A DNA stretch of 64,000 nucleotides. It comes from Hofstenia miamia (Eukaryota; Xenacoelomorpha; Acoela; Hofsteniidae). Location: NCBI GenBank assembly GCA_900660155.1, contig CABFPE010000051.1, positions 2,048,225-2,112,224 of the forward strand. The letters run 5' to 3'. The first letter of the stretch is position 1; each line of letters opens with the position of its first letter. Shown piece by piece: positions 23,319 through 34,446 of this stretch. A model generated the notes under the pieces. The model ran no database searches. It was given only the letters and a program-made list of their open reading frames with translations, and was not told where the DNA came from. Position numbers and translations under genes: made by a program.

Positions 23319-23808
23319 TAGGGCAACCACTTTCTAGACCTAAAAATTGCATTTATAGACCTAACGATATGATCTAAAAATCCAATGTCTAGACCTGAAA
23401 ACTAGACCTAAAAAAGCAGATTTTCGCTCAAATTTTTATTGATCGAGATTGTTATTTGCATAACAGAGCACATAATTTTCAAAGTTTTCATCTAGAAAAT
23501 TTCTATCATCAGAAAGCAATTTTTTTGCTTGCTGAAGGATCGTTCCTCATCGCACTTGATGGCTGGCACCTTCTAAGTAGTTGATAATCTGCAAGGGAAA
23601 GGTTGCCATCTCTTAGCTGGCGACAGCAATGTAATGAAAGAATAATGAATTAATGAGATATTGTGGTTTGCCATACCACTTACTGATTTAATTCATGCCA
23701 TATCCAGCTTCACCTGTGAATTTTGACAAAATATGACCTATAGAACGAATTTTGACGACATATGACCTATAAGCCTTTATAGACTTTATAGACTTTATGG
23801 TTGCCCTA
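23319..23808 (-). mobile_element. hAT deletion derivative with transposase relic
   Basis: Ends TAGGGCAACCA and TGGTTGCCCTA, with perfect 8-bp flanks GTAATAAG at 23311-23318 and 23809-23816. Inside, on the minus strand near 23500-23560, KCDEERSFSKQKNCF matches the hAT C-terminal dimerisation core (ERSFS). Subterminal TAGACCTA and ATGACCTATA repeats occur near the two ends. It is an internally deleted, non-autonomous relative of a hAT transposon. Confidence 0.85.
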
Positions 23809-23883
23809 GTAATAAGTCTTTAAAAACCATTAGCTAAAACTACAAAAAGTACTTTGTAGTAAATAGAAAAACGTTCGTCAAGT

Positions 23884-23983
23884 AGGGCTGTTCGATGATC
23901 CAATTACTATAATCAACTATCAATCAATTCTTAACCTTCCTTGTCAATTATCAATTTTATCAATTAATCGAACAGCCTTAGTG
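23884..23983 (+). mobile_element. Tiny TIR element, GGGCTGTTCGAT family
   Basis: About 100 bp bounded by TAGGGCTGTTCGAT and AATCGAACAGCCTTA, with CAATTA/TCAAT-rich interior. A longer relative starts GGCTGTTCGATAATC at about 50883. No clean target duplication. Confidence 0.6.
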
Positions 23984-24281
23984 TGAAAGATAGTTAATAT
24001 TAAAGTAACTTCGCATTGATGAAAAGGTTACCATAGTCAGTATCAAAAACACACATTTAAGATACAAAATTATGTAGAAATAACTTTAAAAATAAAAATC
24101 AAAAAATAGTAAAGATGCCATTAGAACTAGCAAATTTAAAAATAATTGTACATTTTAGAAGATGAATACAAAATCTAGATATCAACTAATATAGAAAATT
24201 AAAATAGAATGGGATCTGTATCTGTATACACCTTGGTTAATCAAAATATAAGTATCAAATTGAAAACACTGTAGGGTAGAC

Positions 24282-24583
24282 GAGAGTGACATCGGGCACC
24301 CCATAAAACCCGACGACATTTCGGGTCGGGTCGAGTTCGGGTACAAAGATTAGATTATTTAAAAAATACTGATCTAAATCACCGCTTGATTTGAGAATGC
24401 TTCAATAAATTAAGCAATACAAATGAATTGCTGTTTCCCCTATCATAAAATGATTAATGACAATGATCATTTGATTGGACAGAGATCCATAATGTCAAAG
24501 CAAAGTCAACGTTTCTGGTCGGGTCGGATAGTAAATATTCCGATTTGGTAGGGTTCATATTTACCTGACATTGTTACTCTCTA
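24282..24583 (+). mobile_element. hAT-type MITE, GAGAGTGACA family
   Basis: Left end GAGAGTGACATCGGGCACC and right end GACATTGTTACTCTCTA are imperfect inverted repeats. Flanks GGGTAGAC (24274-24281) and GTGTAGAC (24584-24591) agree at 7 of 8. The interior has TCGGGTCGGGTCG motifs near both ends. Confidence 0.75.
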
Positions 24584-24591
24584 GTGTAGAC

Positions 24592-25038
24592 CATAACCGG
24601 TCAACTATTAGCTAGCTGTCCGTTGATAGATATAACCACATAATAACTTTTGATCCATTAAATTTAAATCGTCTAATGATAGCGGATCAATTATTGAAAA
24701 TTGAAAAGAATTCAATTATGGTGTGTAATCATTGAATCTCTAGGGTTTCCAAATTAAGGCAAATTTGTGATTCTATTCGAGATGTGGATTCAACATTTAT
24801 TAGATTTTTACTTAACGCATGTTACAGGAACGTATAATTTTGCAAAGCCTTTACTCCAGTTCATAGCAGAGGAGAATCCCACCTAACACCCATCGTGTCT
24901 TTTCTGGGTAAAAAGGAATAAAATAAATTTTTTATAGTTTCATAGTATGCACAACAAAGAAACTGGTCTTCTAGTTCATCTCATTATGTACTACCAGTAC
25001 AGATATAAAATTTCAAACATTTTTAATCATATTTCAAG
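24592..25038. other. AT-rich DNA without recognised feature
   Basis: Nothing recognised. Confidence 0.4.
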
Positions 25039-25418
25039 AAATTCAATTTTTAAAAGAAAAAATTCACTTGTAAAACTTAAAACAAGCGATATAAAAATTG
25101 TTTTAGAATATGTTTTAAAACGTTTGTTTTTATGCAATATTTAAAACATATTTAAAAATAATTTTAAGTTGAATACTTTTAGTATAATCTTTCTTGGTTG
25201 AAAAATACAAAACTGTAACAAAAACCGCAAATTCAATTTTTAAAAGAAAAAATTCACTTGTAAAACTTAAAACAAGCGATATAAAAATTGTTTTAGAATA
25301 TGTTTTAAAACGTTTGTTTTTATGCAATATTTAAAACATATTTAAAAATAATTTTAAGTTGAATACTTTTAGTATAATCTTTCTTGGTTGAAAAATACAA
25401 AACTGTAACAAAAACCGC
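25039..25418 (+). repeat. Perfect tandem duplication of 190 bp
   Basis: 25039-25228 and 25229-25418 read identically by eye, head to tail, from AAATTCAATTTTTAAAAG to AACAAAAACCGC. No N separates them, unlike the other duplicates in the window. Either a very recent tandem duplication or a local assembly duplication. Confidence 0.9.
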
Positions 25419-25429
25419 TAGCTTAAATG

Positions 25430-26010
25430 GTAAAAGAAAAATACTGGTAACAATAATTACAAAGAAGAACAGGTACTACTAACTACATGTAAGATACATG
25501 TAAGAAAATAATGCAACAATAGATAAAAATAAGTGAACAAAAAAACGAACACACAGTGATGGTCAGACCGAAATATTAGACAAAATATTTTGGAAGAATT
25601 GAAAATTTGATTCAGTTTCTGAATTGAGAATTCAAATTCCATTCGAATTTTTTATTAGCCATTTAAGGTTCCTTGCTGTACCCTATGAAGAATCTCATTA
25701 AAAAATTTTTCAAATATTTTTTTAGAAAATGATGTGACAATTGTTAAATTTTAAGACCAGGAGTGCGGCTAAGACTAGCAGAAAAAATATATTTATCACA
25801 TGCTTTGTTCAAAAAAAAGTTGATAAAAATTTAATTGTAATATTTAGCATGAAATATAAATTTTAGTCACCGTATTTATACATAAACAATTTGGAACATG
25901 CTGAATAATACAAACTTTAGGGTTTTTTCCTACGTCATGCAATAGGGGGAGGGTGGGTAATTCATTAATATTTCAGACCGCATGGGTCAACTCTTTTCTT
26001 ATCCATTGTC
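25430..26010. other. AT-rich DNA without recognised feature
   Basis: Nothing recognised apart from a short G-rich patch near 25947-25957. Confidence 0.4.
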
Positions 26011-26012
26011 TG

Positions 26013-26462
26013 TAGAATTCGCAGATCGACATTTCTACAAGCCTCAAAATCAATGTCGATATATGCGAATGTGGAATTTCGAATTCGATGTAACTTCAAT
26101 TTTTAATTCATAATAGTGTGCATGAAACAAGAATACAATAAATATAAATATATTAACACAGCAAATTGAACAAAATGCCATGCGGTAAAAATGTTCAAGT
26201 TCTTCATCTTAGAATGCAAGGCCTTATCATTCAAAACAATTGCTATGCTGTCAATAGCATTAATGAACTTAGTGTTACAAAGGTTTCCGAAAAATATTTA
26301 TGTCGATATAAGCGAATTTTCTTCTCAAGCGAGTCGGATATTTGGGTGGATGTAGACGAATAGTCGATACGGGCGACAAATGCGAATTTTTAAGGATATT
26401 TTAAGTGCAAAATGCATAAAGGGTAATTGTCGATATTCGCGAAGTAAATTATGCGAATTCTA
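26013..26462 (+). mobile_element. pogo/Tigger-like MITE
   Basis: Ends TAGAATTCGCA and TGCGAATTCTA form inverted repeats, and the interior repeats TCGATATATGCGAA / TCGATATAAGCGAA / TCGATATTCGCGAA motifs, the style of pogo/Tigger termini. The outer TA could be the target dinucleotide. The 65-codon frame at 26166-26363 has no recognised domain. Confidence 0.6.
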
Positions 26463-27858
26463 CTATTAAACGTACATACACATTTGCAGTAAAGAAACTC
26501 CCAGTAGTTGTTGATGTTAAGAAAAAATTCTAATTTCATTCGGCCTATCTAGTTTCGATGTAATTTTTTAAATGAAGCTGAAACCGTTCTGAAGCGATTT
26601 TAAATGATATTTAATTATTTCAATTTTGAGGAAACGGGTTCTTTTTAATCGAATTTTCAAACTGACCTACCTAAAACCTCATATCAAGATAGCGTTAGGA
26701 CGAATGCAGGCGCTTATCGAGAATTTCTAAAAGGGCGGTCCAATTCTTATCCGAGACATATAGGCGTAGGTAGTGTTGATTATATATTGCAGTTAAAGGT
26801 GTACAAATTTAAACAAACATTTAAATAAATAAAGCAATAGAGTAATTATGAATTGATCTACTTTTTTGCACTTTATGTCAAACAAAAAGACTGTTCATCA
26901 ATATATCGATCAGATCGTATGAGAATGAGTTGAAATTGGCAACTGCCAGCCTAAATACACCCCTGGACGAACGTTTAAAAAGCGATCTAAACCTTTTGTG
27001 AAGCAATCGTTTTCTACGATAATGTTTCGAAGTCTCATTAGACAAAAAATTATTTTTTAAATGCATTTGGTCTCCTATTGTCCGAAAATGTATCTTTTGG
27101 GTAGAATTGCACTCTTTCTCCCAAAATTCAGTTAGCTTTAAGCATGCTCCGCCTCTCCGTAATAGCGATCTAAAGAATCTATCAATTTCTCGCTAAAGAA
27201 AAGCATATTTGGAGTAACAAACATATTTCTTGGAAATGCGCAGTGTAGCATGTGATTTTCTAAAATGTCGCAAGATTGCTCGGAATTTCGAAGAGCGTTA
27301 TATAATTTTAACGTCATTCGATGCCAATAACTAGTGCAACGAACGAAACAAGGTTTATTATGGTGATAAATTTCGGAAGAAACTGTTTAGCCTGCTTGAT
27401 AAATAGCCCTCTAGTGTGATTATTTAATTGACGGTATAAATTGAGGAATTGCGATAACCGAGTGAATAAAATAAGAGCGTTGCTGCGTGTTTGAGCTGTG
27501 TAAACAGCAGATTACAGATAAGCACTGTTGATAAATGAATTCGCAAGCTTAAGCCTAAAATAGGTATTCAACTGTTATTCGCAACACAAAGCATTATTAT
27601 AATTTATCCCTAGGAAAGCGGGCTTCTAACGATTGCTTTTTCTGTGCACGATGTCATTTAGCCCGGCTAGTAAAAGTAAGAGAGAATTAACTATACCCAT
27701 CGGTAACAGAATCACAAGTGGATGAATACATTAAAAAATGTTATAAATTACCCCTCAATTTAAATCAAGGTTTGATGTGTTAATATTATATTATCACATT
27801 CAATGTTTCTAACCATATGTTACTTTATTTGTATTTTAGAAATTCAGGCGATCAGGAA
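26463..27858. other. AT-rich DNA without recognised feature
   Basis: No gene, TIR pair or tandem repeat recognised in about 1.4 kb. Confidence 0.45.
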
Positions 27859-28189
27859 AATTGAGATGGGGCGTATATATTTATTTTGTTTATTTGATAA
27901 TTTTTTGTATATTGAATAATAAATGTTTAGTTGCCACAATATAGAGTATCAGTGATTGTCGCACAACATGATGCTTAGCTGCACTTCAGTGACAGGTTAA
28001 TTTCTTACCTTTGTCTTATGTTTTATTTTAAGTTTCAAATCGAAATAACTTTACATAATCACTTGCGTTTTAAATATTTGAGGTAGATAATTTTTCTTTT
28101 TGGCTCAAAATAAACTTAACATATTACTCTATACTAAATAGAATATTATTGTTATGTAATAATCTATATGTAATTGCCCCATCTCAATT
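27859..28189 (+). mobile_element. AT-rich TIR element, GAGATGGGGC family
   Basis: Perfect 14-bp inverted ends AATTGAGATGGGGC / GCCCCATCTCAATT enclose 303 bp of very AT-rich, non-coding DNA. Target duplication unclear, so the superfamily is open. Confidence 0.7.
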
Positions 28190-28436
28190 ATTGTTCTAGT
28201 GATCATTTCGTAAGTAGTTTTTAGTTAAGACTATCTATATACATTTATATTTTAGAATAGCTGTGCAAAAGGTAAGCATTCTTACTTATTTTTGACAAAC
28301 TTAAGTTGAAGTCTGTTTGATGCTATAAAGGTCAGCTACTATTGTCCTTGATGCTGTTTATTAGCATTTATTTTAACGTATGGTTTATATTTGTTTGGGT
28401 TGAGTACTGAGTTTACACTGTTAAGCAGCCATTTTA

Positions 28437-28655
28437 CAGCCTAAAATAAGAGCAAAAGCAGCATTAAATTTTATTAGTAAATACATTTTTCAAGTGGCTG
28501 AATTAAGGCTCTCAATAAGCGCTTAAAAACGCCAAAAATACGCGCGTAATAAGCATTAAAAAGGTACCAAAATCGCGCGTTTTAAGCGCGTATTTACAAC
28601 CATAAAAGAGCTATATTAGAGCCCAAAATAAGCGCAAAATCAGTGTTAAATGTTA
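28437..28655 (+). repeat. Direct repeats with AATAAGCGC motifs
   Basis: AGCCTAAAATAAGAGCAAAA at 28437 and AGCCCAAAATAAGCGCAAAA at 28620 begin two related ~35-bp blocks 183 bp apart. Between them are AATAAGCGCTTAAAAACGCC, GCGCGTAATAAGC and GCGCGTTTTAAGCGCG. It looks like a degenerate array of one motif; nature unknown. Confidence 0.55.
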
Positions 28656-28659
28656 CTTG

Positions 28660-29667
28660 GGTAGAAATCATCAAATATGTTGTTGGATTTTTTTCAACTT
28701 CAATTGCATTTACTAATCCTGTGACGATGAATATATTGTCGTTATATTCATTTTTGTCAACCGTGAGATGTATACAAGAATGCAAAACACTATCAGTTAT
28801 GACTAAAGGACGTAAGAGTAAAATCAATAACGTGAAAAAGTTTTTTTGGTCAAAAACATATTGTAAAGTTTGAAGGATCATGAAAAACGGCTGTCATATC
28901 AAAAATGTTAAAAATATTTGGTTAAGTCAAAATTTCAATATTTGGAAAAATTAAAATTAAATTTGAGCATTTAATTAGTAAATTACTATATTTTTTGTGA
29001 AAAGCCTCATCAAAATTTGAATTAAAAACCAATAAAAACAACGATCAGGCAAAATGAAAAACGAGATTGTGATAGCATAAGCAATCCACCAATCACAGCT
29101 ATACTTCAAATGTTTCAATATTCTCATGTCATTCTCGGATGAGGTTTTTTACAAATCAGAAAACTTTTACTAAAGTATTGGTCATTTTAATGTTGAAAAC
29201 ACTATATTCTAACATATGTAAAGTTTGAAGTGGCTTCAATTTTGTTATTGAGTCAATATAAAAGTTATAAAAGTTATATAAAATTATGAATAAAATATTT
29301 TAATAATTTTTATATTTTCAAACATGGATCTAACATTTAGATTAAATTATATAATTACATGATTGTTTACATTGAACAACTTGACTCCAATACATAGATT
29401 GAACAAAGTTAATTTAATTTTTATGTAGTCAATAATTTTTTACATAATTAAGCATTGCCGTAACGAATAGTTGGTTTTTAATTGCATAAACTTTGCCGTC
29501 TTGAACAGTCTTCTTGACCGTTTTGTCCGTCTTGAAGTTTGGCAAAGAATCATTTTTTAATCATGTACTCTAATTTTAAATATATTAATCAAGATATGCC
29601 TAAAAATACCTGAAAAACATAACCGTCTTCAATCCGGCCTCATCCTTCTTCCATCTTGCCCCGTCTT
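28660..29667. other. AT-rich DNA without recognised feature
   Basis: Overlapping short frames on both strands at 28594-28881 show no domain. Nothing else recognised. Confidence 0.45.
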
Positions 29668-30010
29668 AAGCCCATACTACACGAACAATTTTTATCGCCA
29701 ATTTTTGTTCGCCAACGAAAATCGTTTGTGTAGCACCCCTCTTCCACAACAAAAGAGGGGAGTAATTATCTAGACTAAAGTTGTTCTTTCGGTCCAACTA
29801 AAGTTGGCGACAAAAGTTGTCCGTTCGGTCCAACAAAAATTGGACAATAAAAATTGTTCGTGTAGCACGCCTTTCGCCAACTTTAGTCGTGAAATATTAA
29901 ATGACAAAAGTTGTCCGTGTAGCAGGTTGCTCCGACCGAGGAATCCGTATTCCTCGGCTCCGACCAACTTTTTTGTCGGAGAAATAATTCTCCAACTTTC
30001 TAGTAATTAT
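29668..30010 (+). mobile_element. TIR element, CTACACGAACAA family, rearranged copy
   Basis: It starts AGCCCATACTACACGAACAA and carries several inverse copies of the same terminus (TGTTCGTGTAGCA near 29850; TTGTCCGTGTAGCAGG near 29908) with TCGGTCCAAC units between. The left 40 bp match 38755 onward. The multiple internal termini suggest nested or rearranged insertions. The open frames across it owe their repeats to this. Confidence 0.7.
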
Positions 30011-30040
30011 CACCTTCAAAGATAAATAAACAATTTTAAG

Positions 30041-30726
30041 CAGGGATCGTTAGATTTTAATCGCGATTAATCGTATGAAAAAAATTTTTGGCGATAGATT
30101 AATCGTAATCGCTGCTGCCAGGGGATTAATAATCGCGATTAATCGTCGATTAATCTACTTCTGATTAAAAATATTCAAAATACAATATATCAATTAAAAA
30201 ATATTCAAAATAGAAAATATCAACTATTATTGTTATTTGAGATTATTTCCTGAAGTCATTTTACTCCACATGTGCTTGTTAGGGTAAAGAAATATTTGGA
30301 TCTCTAAGTTGAGGAGTAATAAACGATTTTGCTAATCAGATAGAGCATAACCAGCTTTGCTGAACAGTCTCTCAACCTGATTAGAAGTTGGCGTGATAAA
30401 ATCGAGGATCCTTATATATAGAATTAGGCGACATCCGACGCTTCCTAAGTATGTTAGATGCCTAATCATCACGCTCTTTTTCTATGTCCGGTGTTAAGGT
30501 TTTCTTTTGTAAAACATATGACACACGAAGAGTGGCCATAGATAAGATATCAAACCGAAAATGACAACACGTAACTGAATGCATAAGCATCAACTTAATT
30601 AGAATAATCTAGATTAATCGAGCACGCTGTTTACGATTAATCTAATCTACTTGACCAGCACGATAGATTAATCTATCCGATTAATCTCGATTAATCGTGT
30701 TGACGATTAATCATGTTGGATCCCTG
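30041..30726 (-). mobile_element. hAT transposon relic with GATTAATCG ends
   Basis: It runs from CAGGGATCGTTAGATTTTAA to a right end where CGATTAATCATG leads into TTGGATCCCTG. Flanks ATTTTAAG (30033-30040) and GTTTTAAG (30727-30734) agree at 7 of 8. Both ends are packed with GATTAATCG/CGATTAATC subterminal repeats. On the minus strand near 30390-30260 the frame reads TPTSNQVERLFSKAGYALSD, the hAT C-terminal dimerisation domain with its ERLFSKAG core. Most of the transposase is gone. Confidence 0.85.
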
Positions 30727-31346
30727 GTTTTAAGCTATAATTTCAATCGTTTTCAGAGTTCATTTCGGCATGGATTTCTATAGAAATCCATGATTTCGGA
30801 CTGTAAAATTTAAAATTAGCTAGGTTTATAGAATTAATAATCATGATTTGTACATTTTTATGTTAAAATAAACACATATCACTATGTAGGCATCTCTTCT
30901 GTATACTTGCGTAAATGTATCAGCATTAAATTAAAACAATTAACTCATCAAAAAGAATCTTTTGTAGTAAACAAAAACATTTGAACTTTGCGAGTTATAA
31001 AATAGTGATTAGAATGGGAAGTCGATCACAGCATAGCTTTGCGAACTCAAGTGTTGTTTAAACAGTGCAGGCAATTATGATGTTTGGTTGAATTTCAAAG
31101 TAAACACCATCATTCCTATTTTATCATTCGTGCACAGTGATAATCTCTTTCCAATGAAAATACACATCGTATTTTTAACGTGATTTCATTAATTTGATGG
31201 TTCTCCGAGCGATGAATATATGCAATCAGTATGAGGAAGTTATTACATTTTTTGTATCCAGCGCCTTGTAGATATTTTAAAATTTTGTATCAAAAGCCCA
31301 TATATATATATATATATATTGATTTCCTACATAATTAAATATTGAA
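30605..31346 (+). repeat. Assembly overlap, copy 1 of 742 bp
   Basis: This stretch is repeated at 31348-32089 with the same length and only about three visible base differences, and the copies are separated by a single N. It covers the right end of the hAT relic and its flank, ending in an AT microsatellite. Best read as two overlapping contig ends, possibly the two alleles, placed in series. Confidence 0.9.
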
Positions 31347-31347
31347 N
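31347..31347. other. Single-N contig join
   Basis: One N between two near-identical 742-bp stretches; an unresolved contig overlap. Confidence 0.9.
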
Positions 31348-32089
31348 TAATCTAGATTAATCGAGCACGCTGTTTACGATTAATCTAATCTACTTGACCA
31401 GCACGATAGATTAATCTATCCGATTAATCTCGATTAATCGTGTTGACGATTAATCATGTTGGATCCCTGGTTTTAAGCTATAATTTCAATCGTTTTCAGA
31501 GTTCATTTCGGCATGGATTTCTATAGAAATCCATGATTTCGGACTGTAAAATTTAAAATTAGCTAGGTTTATAGAATTAATAATCATGATTTGTACATTT
31601 TTATGTTAAAATAAACACATATCACTATGTAGGCATCTCTTCTGTATACTGGCGTAAATGTATCAGCATTAAATTAAAACAATTAACTCATCAAAAAGAA
31701 TCTTTTGTAGTAAACAAAAACATTTGAACTTTGCGAGTTATAAAATAGTGATTAGAATGGGAAGTCGATCACAGCATAGCTTTGCGAACTCAAGTGTTGT
31801 TTAAACAGTGCAGGCAATTATGATGTTTGGTTGAATTTCAAAGTAAACACCATCATTCCTATTTTATCATTCGTGCACAGTGATAATCTCTTTCCAATGA
31901 AAATACACATCGTATTTTTAACGTGATTTCATTAATTTGATGGTTCTTAGAGCGATGAATATATGCAATCAGTATGAGGAAGTTATTACATTTTTTGTAT
32001 CCAGCGCCTTGTAGATATTTTAAAATTTTGTATCAAAAGCCCATATATATATATATATATATTGATTTCCTACATAATTAAATATTGAA
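31348..32089 (+). repeat. Assembly overlap, copy 2 of 742 bp
   Basis: Repeats 30605-31346. Both contain a perfect palindrome around GGATTTCTATAGAAATCC (near 30773 and 31516). Confidence 0.9.
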
Positions 32090-32233
32090 TTCTGCTTTAA
32101 TAAGATCTCCATCTCCATGTGACCACACTGTTGACATCTCCATGCTTTAGTGAAATGCGCGCTATAATTATGCAATTTGCCGCTCAAATTCAAGGCCACT
32201 ATTACGATCACTCATTTAGGAATGTAAACAAGC

Positions 32234-33256
32234 ACATTTCATCAGGCGCGGTTTAATAATATTCAAGAAAATACGAATACAGATATTGAAACAATATATA
32301 TTGTTTCAATAAAGACATTAAAATGTAACATGAAATAGCTTGTTGCAGCTGCATACAGGGGCCCAGCTAACCCGGGGTGCTGGGGGTGATGAACCCCCGA
32401 ATATTTTTTCTCAGGGGGCAGCAAAATGACTATTTAACAGATGTTGTGTTCATTTAATTTTTCACTCATTTTCTAAATTTACAATGCAGTCTATCACTTT
32501 CAACATTTTTTTGAAATATATATTTGAATAAGAGAATTGTGTTTTCTGTCTAAATGTAACTCTTGAATCTCAGCCATTACAAGTGTGACACAAGATCAAT
32601 ATTTTCGACCTATTTCATTTGTCCTATTGTTTTAATTTAAACAAAAATTAGCCTTAATCAGTTTTGCATATGGACATGAACATATCCATTCCATTCTATT
32701 TCCAGATTGTCAAATAAAAATTCAACAAACAGACATTCTCAACACCAAAGAAAATGTTAAACACACCGAAAATTTGCTTAAGAAAATATAAATGGTTTAA
32801 GAACAGTACTAATTGTTTTACAATAACCAAAATACGTTTACGTTTAAGTCATTCAGAGCTTTGAAAGCTTTCTCCAAAATAGGAGGAGATTTGTATAAAC
32901 TACCAGGCTAGTCAGTCTTAAAAAGTTATTTTATTTGTGCAATCTCTGCATGAACAAGAGAATTCAAAAGAAAACATGAAGAATACAAGTTAAAATGTTG
33001 TTAATGTAAACCACATTGACCTAATATTTGCTTCAGCACACTGTTAAAACTAAAGCAGTTCTAGCTTCAATGCCTAAGTTAGTGTTCTATGGCATGGCAA
33101 TTGTCTTAGCACAGCCGTGTGCAAAATAAATTTTTTACTTAGAGGGCAGTTGGCCGAAAGACTTTGGACGTAGCTTGCAGTTGGCTTTAAGCCTTTAGCC
33201 GTATCCGGCTGTTAACCGGGACGTTTTCGCCATAGTCAACGTTTTTTACTACTACT
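32234..33256 (+). repeat. Assembly overlap series, copy 1 (~1.02 kb)
   Basis: It matches 33258-34284, with a 4-bp length difference (CAGT) and scattered substitutions; its part from 32366 also matches 34447 onward. The copies are joined by single Ns at 33257 and 34446. It contains the left end of the candidate P-like element. Confidence 0.9.
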
Positions 33257-33257
33257 N
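33257..33257. other. Single-N contig join
   Basis: One N immediately before sequence that restarts at the equivalent of 32234. Confidence 0.9.
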
Positions 33258-34445
33258 ACATTTCATCAGGCGCGGTTTAATAATATTCAAGAAAATACGA
33301 ATACAGATATTGAAACAATATATATTGTTTCAATAAAGACATTAAAATGTAACATGAAATAGCTTGTTGCAGCTGCATACAGGGGCCCAGCTAACCCGGG
33401 GTGCTGGGGGTGATGAACCCCCGAATATTTTTTCTCAGGGGGCAGCAAAATGACTATTTAACAGATGTTGTGTTCATTTAATTTTTCACTCATTTTCTAA
33501 ATGTACAATGCAGTCAGTCTATCACTTTCAACATTTTTTTGAAATATATATTTGAATAAGAGATTTGTGTTTTCTGTCTAAATGTAACTCTTGAATCTCA
33601 GCCATTACAAGTGTGACACAAGATCAATATTTTCGACCTATTTCATTTGTCCTATTGTTCTAATTTAAACAAAAATTAGCCTTAATCAGTTTTGCATATG
33701 GACATGAACATATCCATTCCATTCCATTTCCAGATTGTCAAATAAAAATTCAAAAAACAGACATTCTCAACACCATAGAAAATGTTAAACACACCGTAAA
33801 TTTGCTTAAGAAAATATAAATGGTTTAAGAACAGTACTAATTGTTTTACAATAACCAAAATACGTTTACGATTAAGTCATTCAGAGCTTTGAAAGCTTTC
33901 TCCAAAATAGGAGGAGATTTGTATAAACTACCAGGCTAGTCAGTCTTAAAAAGTTATTTCATTTGTGCAATCTCTGCATGAACAAGAGAATTCAAAAGAA
34001 CACATGAAGAATACAAGTTAAAATGTTGTTAATGTAAACCACATTGACTGAAAATTTGCTTCAGCACTCTGTTACAACTAAAGCAGTTCTAGCTTCAATG
34101 CCTAAGTTAGTGTTCTGTGGCATGGCAATTGTCTTAGCACAGCCGTGTGCAAAATAAATTTTGTACTTAGAGGGCAGTTGGCCGAAAGACTTTGGATGTA
34201 TCTTGCAGTTGGCTTTAAGCCTTTAGCCGTATCCGGCTGTTAACCGGGACGTTTTCGCCATAGTCAACGTTTTTTACTACTACTGAGTGCAATGCAAAGA
34301 TTCAAGCATGCTCATACTTTGAAAAAATAAAGAAAATTGTGAAAATGTTTAAGTTTTAAAAACAACAATACAAATATATGTGATTGGAAACAAATTGTTC
34401 ATCATATTGTTAAAAAAATTTTAAGCAAGGAAATAGCTAAAATTT
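33258..34445 (+). repeat. Assembly overlap series, copy 2
   Basis: 33258-34284 repeats 32234-33256; 33390-34445 is repeated again as 34447-35497. Differences are a few substitutions and small indels, at the level of alleles or sequencing noise. Confidence 0.9.
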
Positions 34446-34446
34446 N
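34446..34446. other. Single-N contig join
   Basis: One N before a third copy of the same sequence. Confidence 0.9.

Noticed and set aside
29770-30025. Repeat-protein-like frames with recurring WTERTT
   Set aside because: The repetition comes from the TCGGTCCAAC motifs of a rearranged TIR element.
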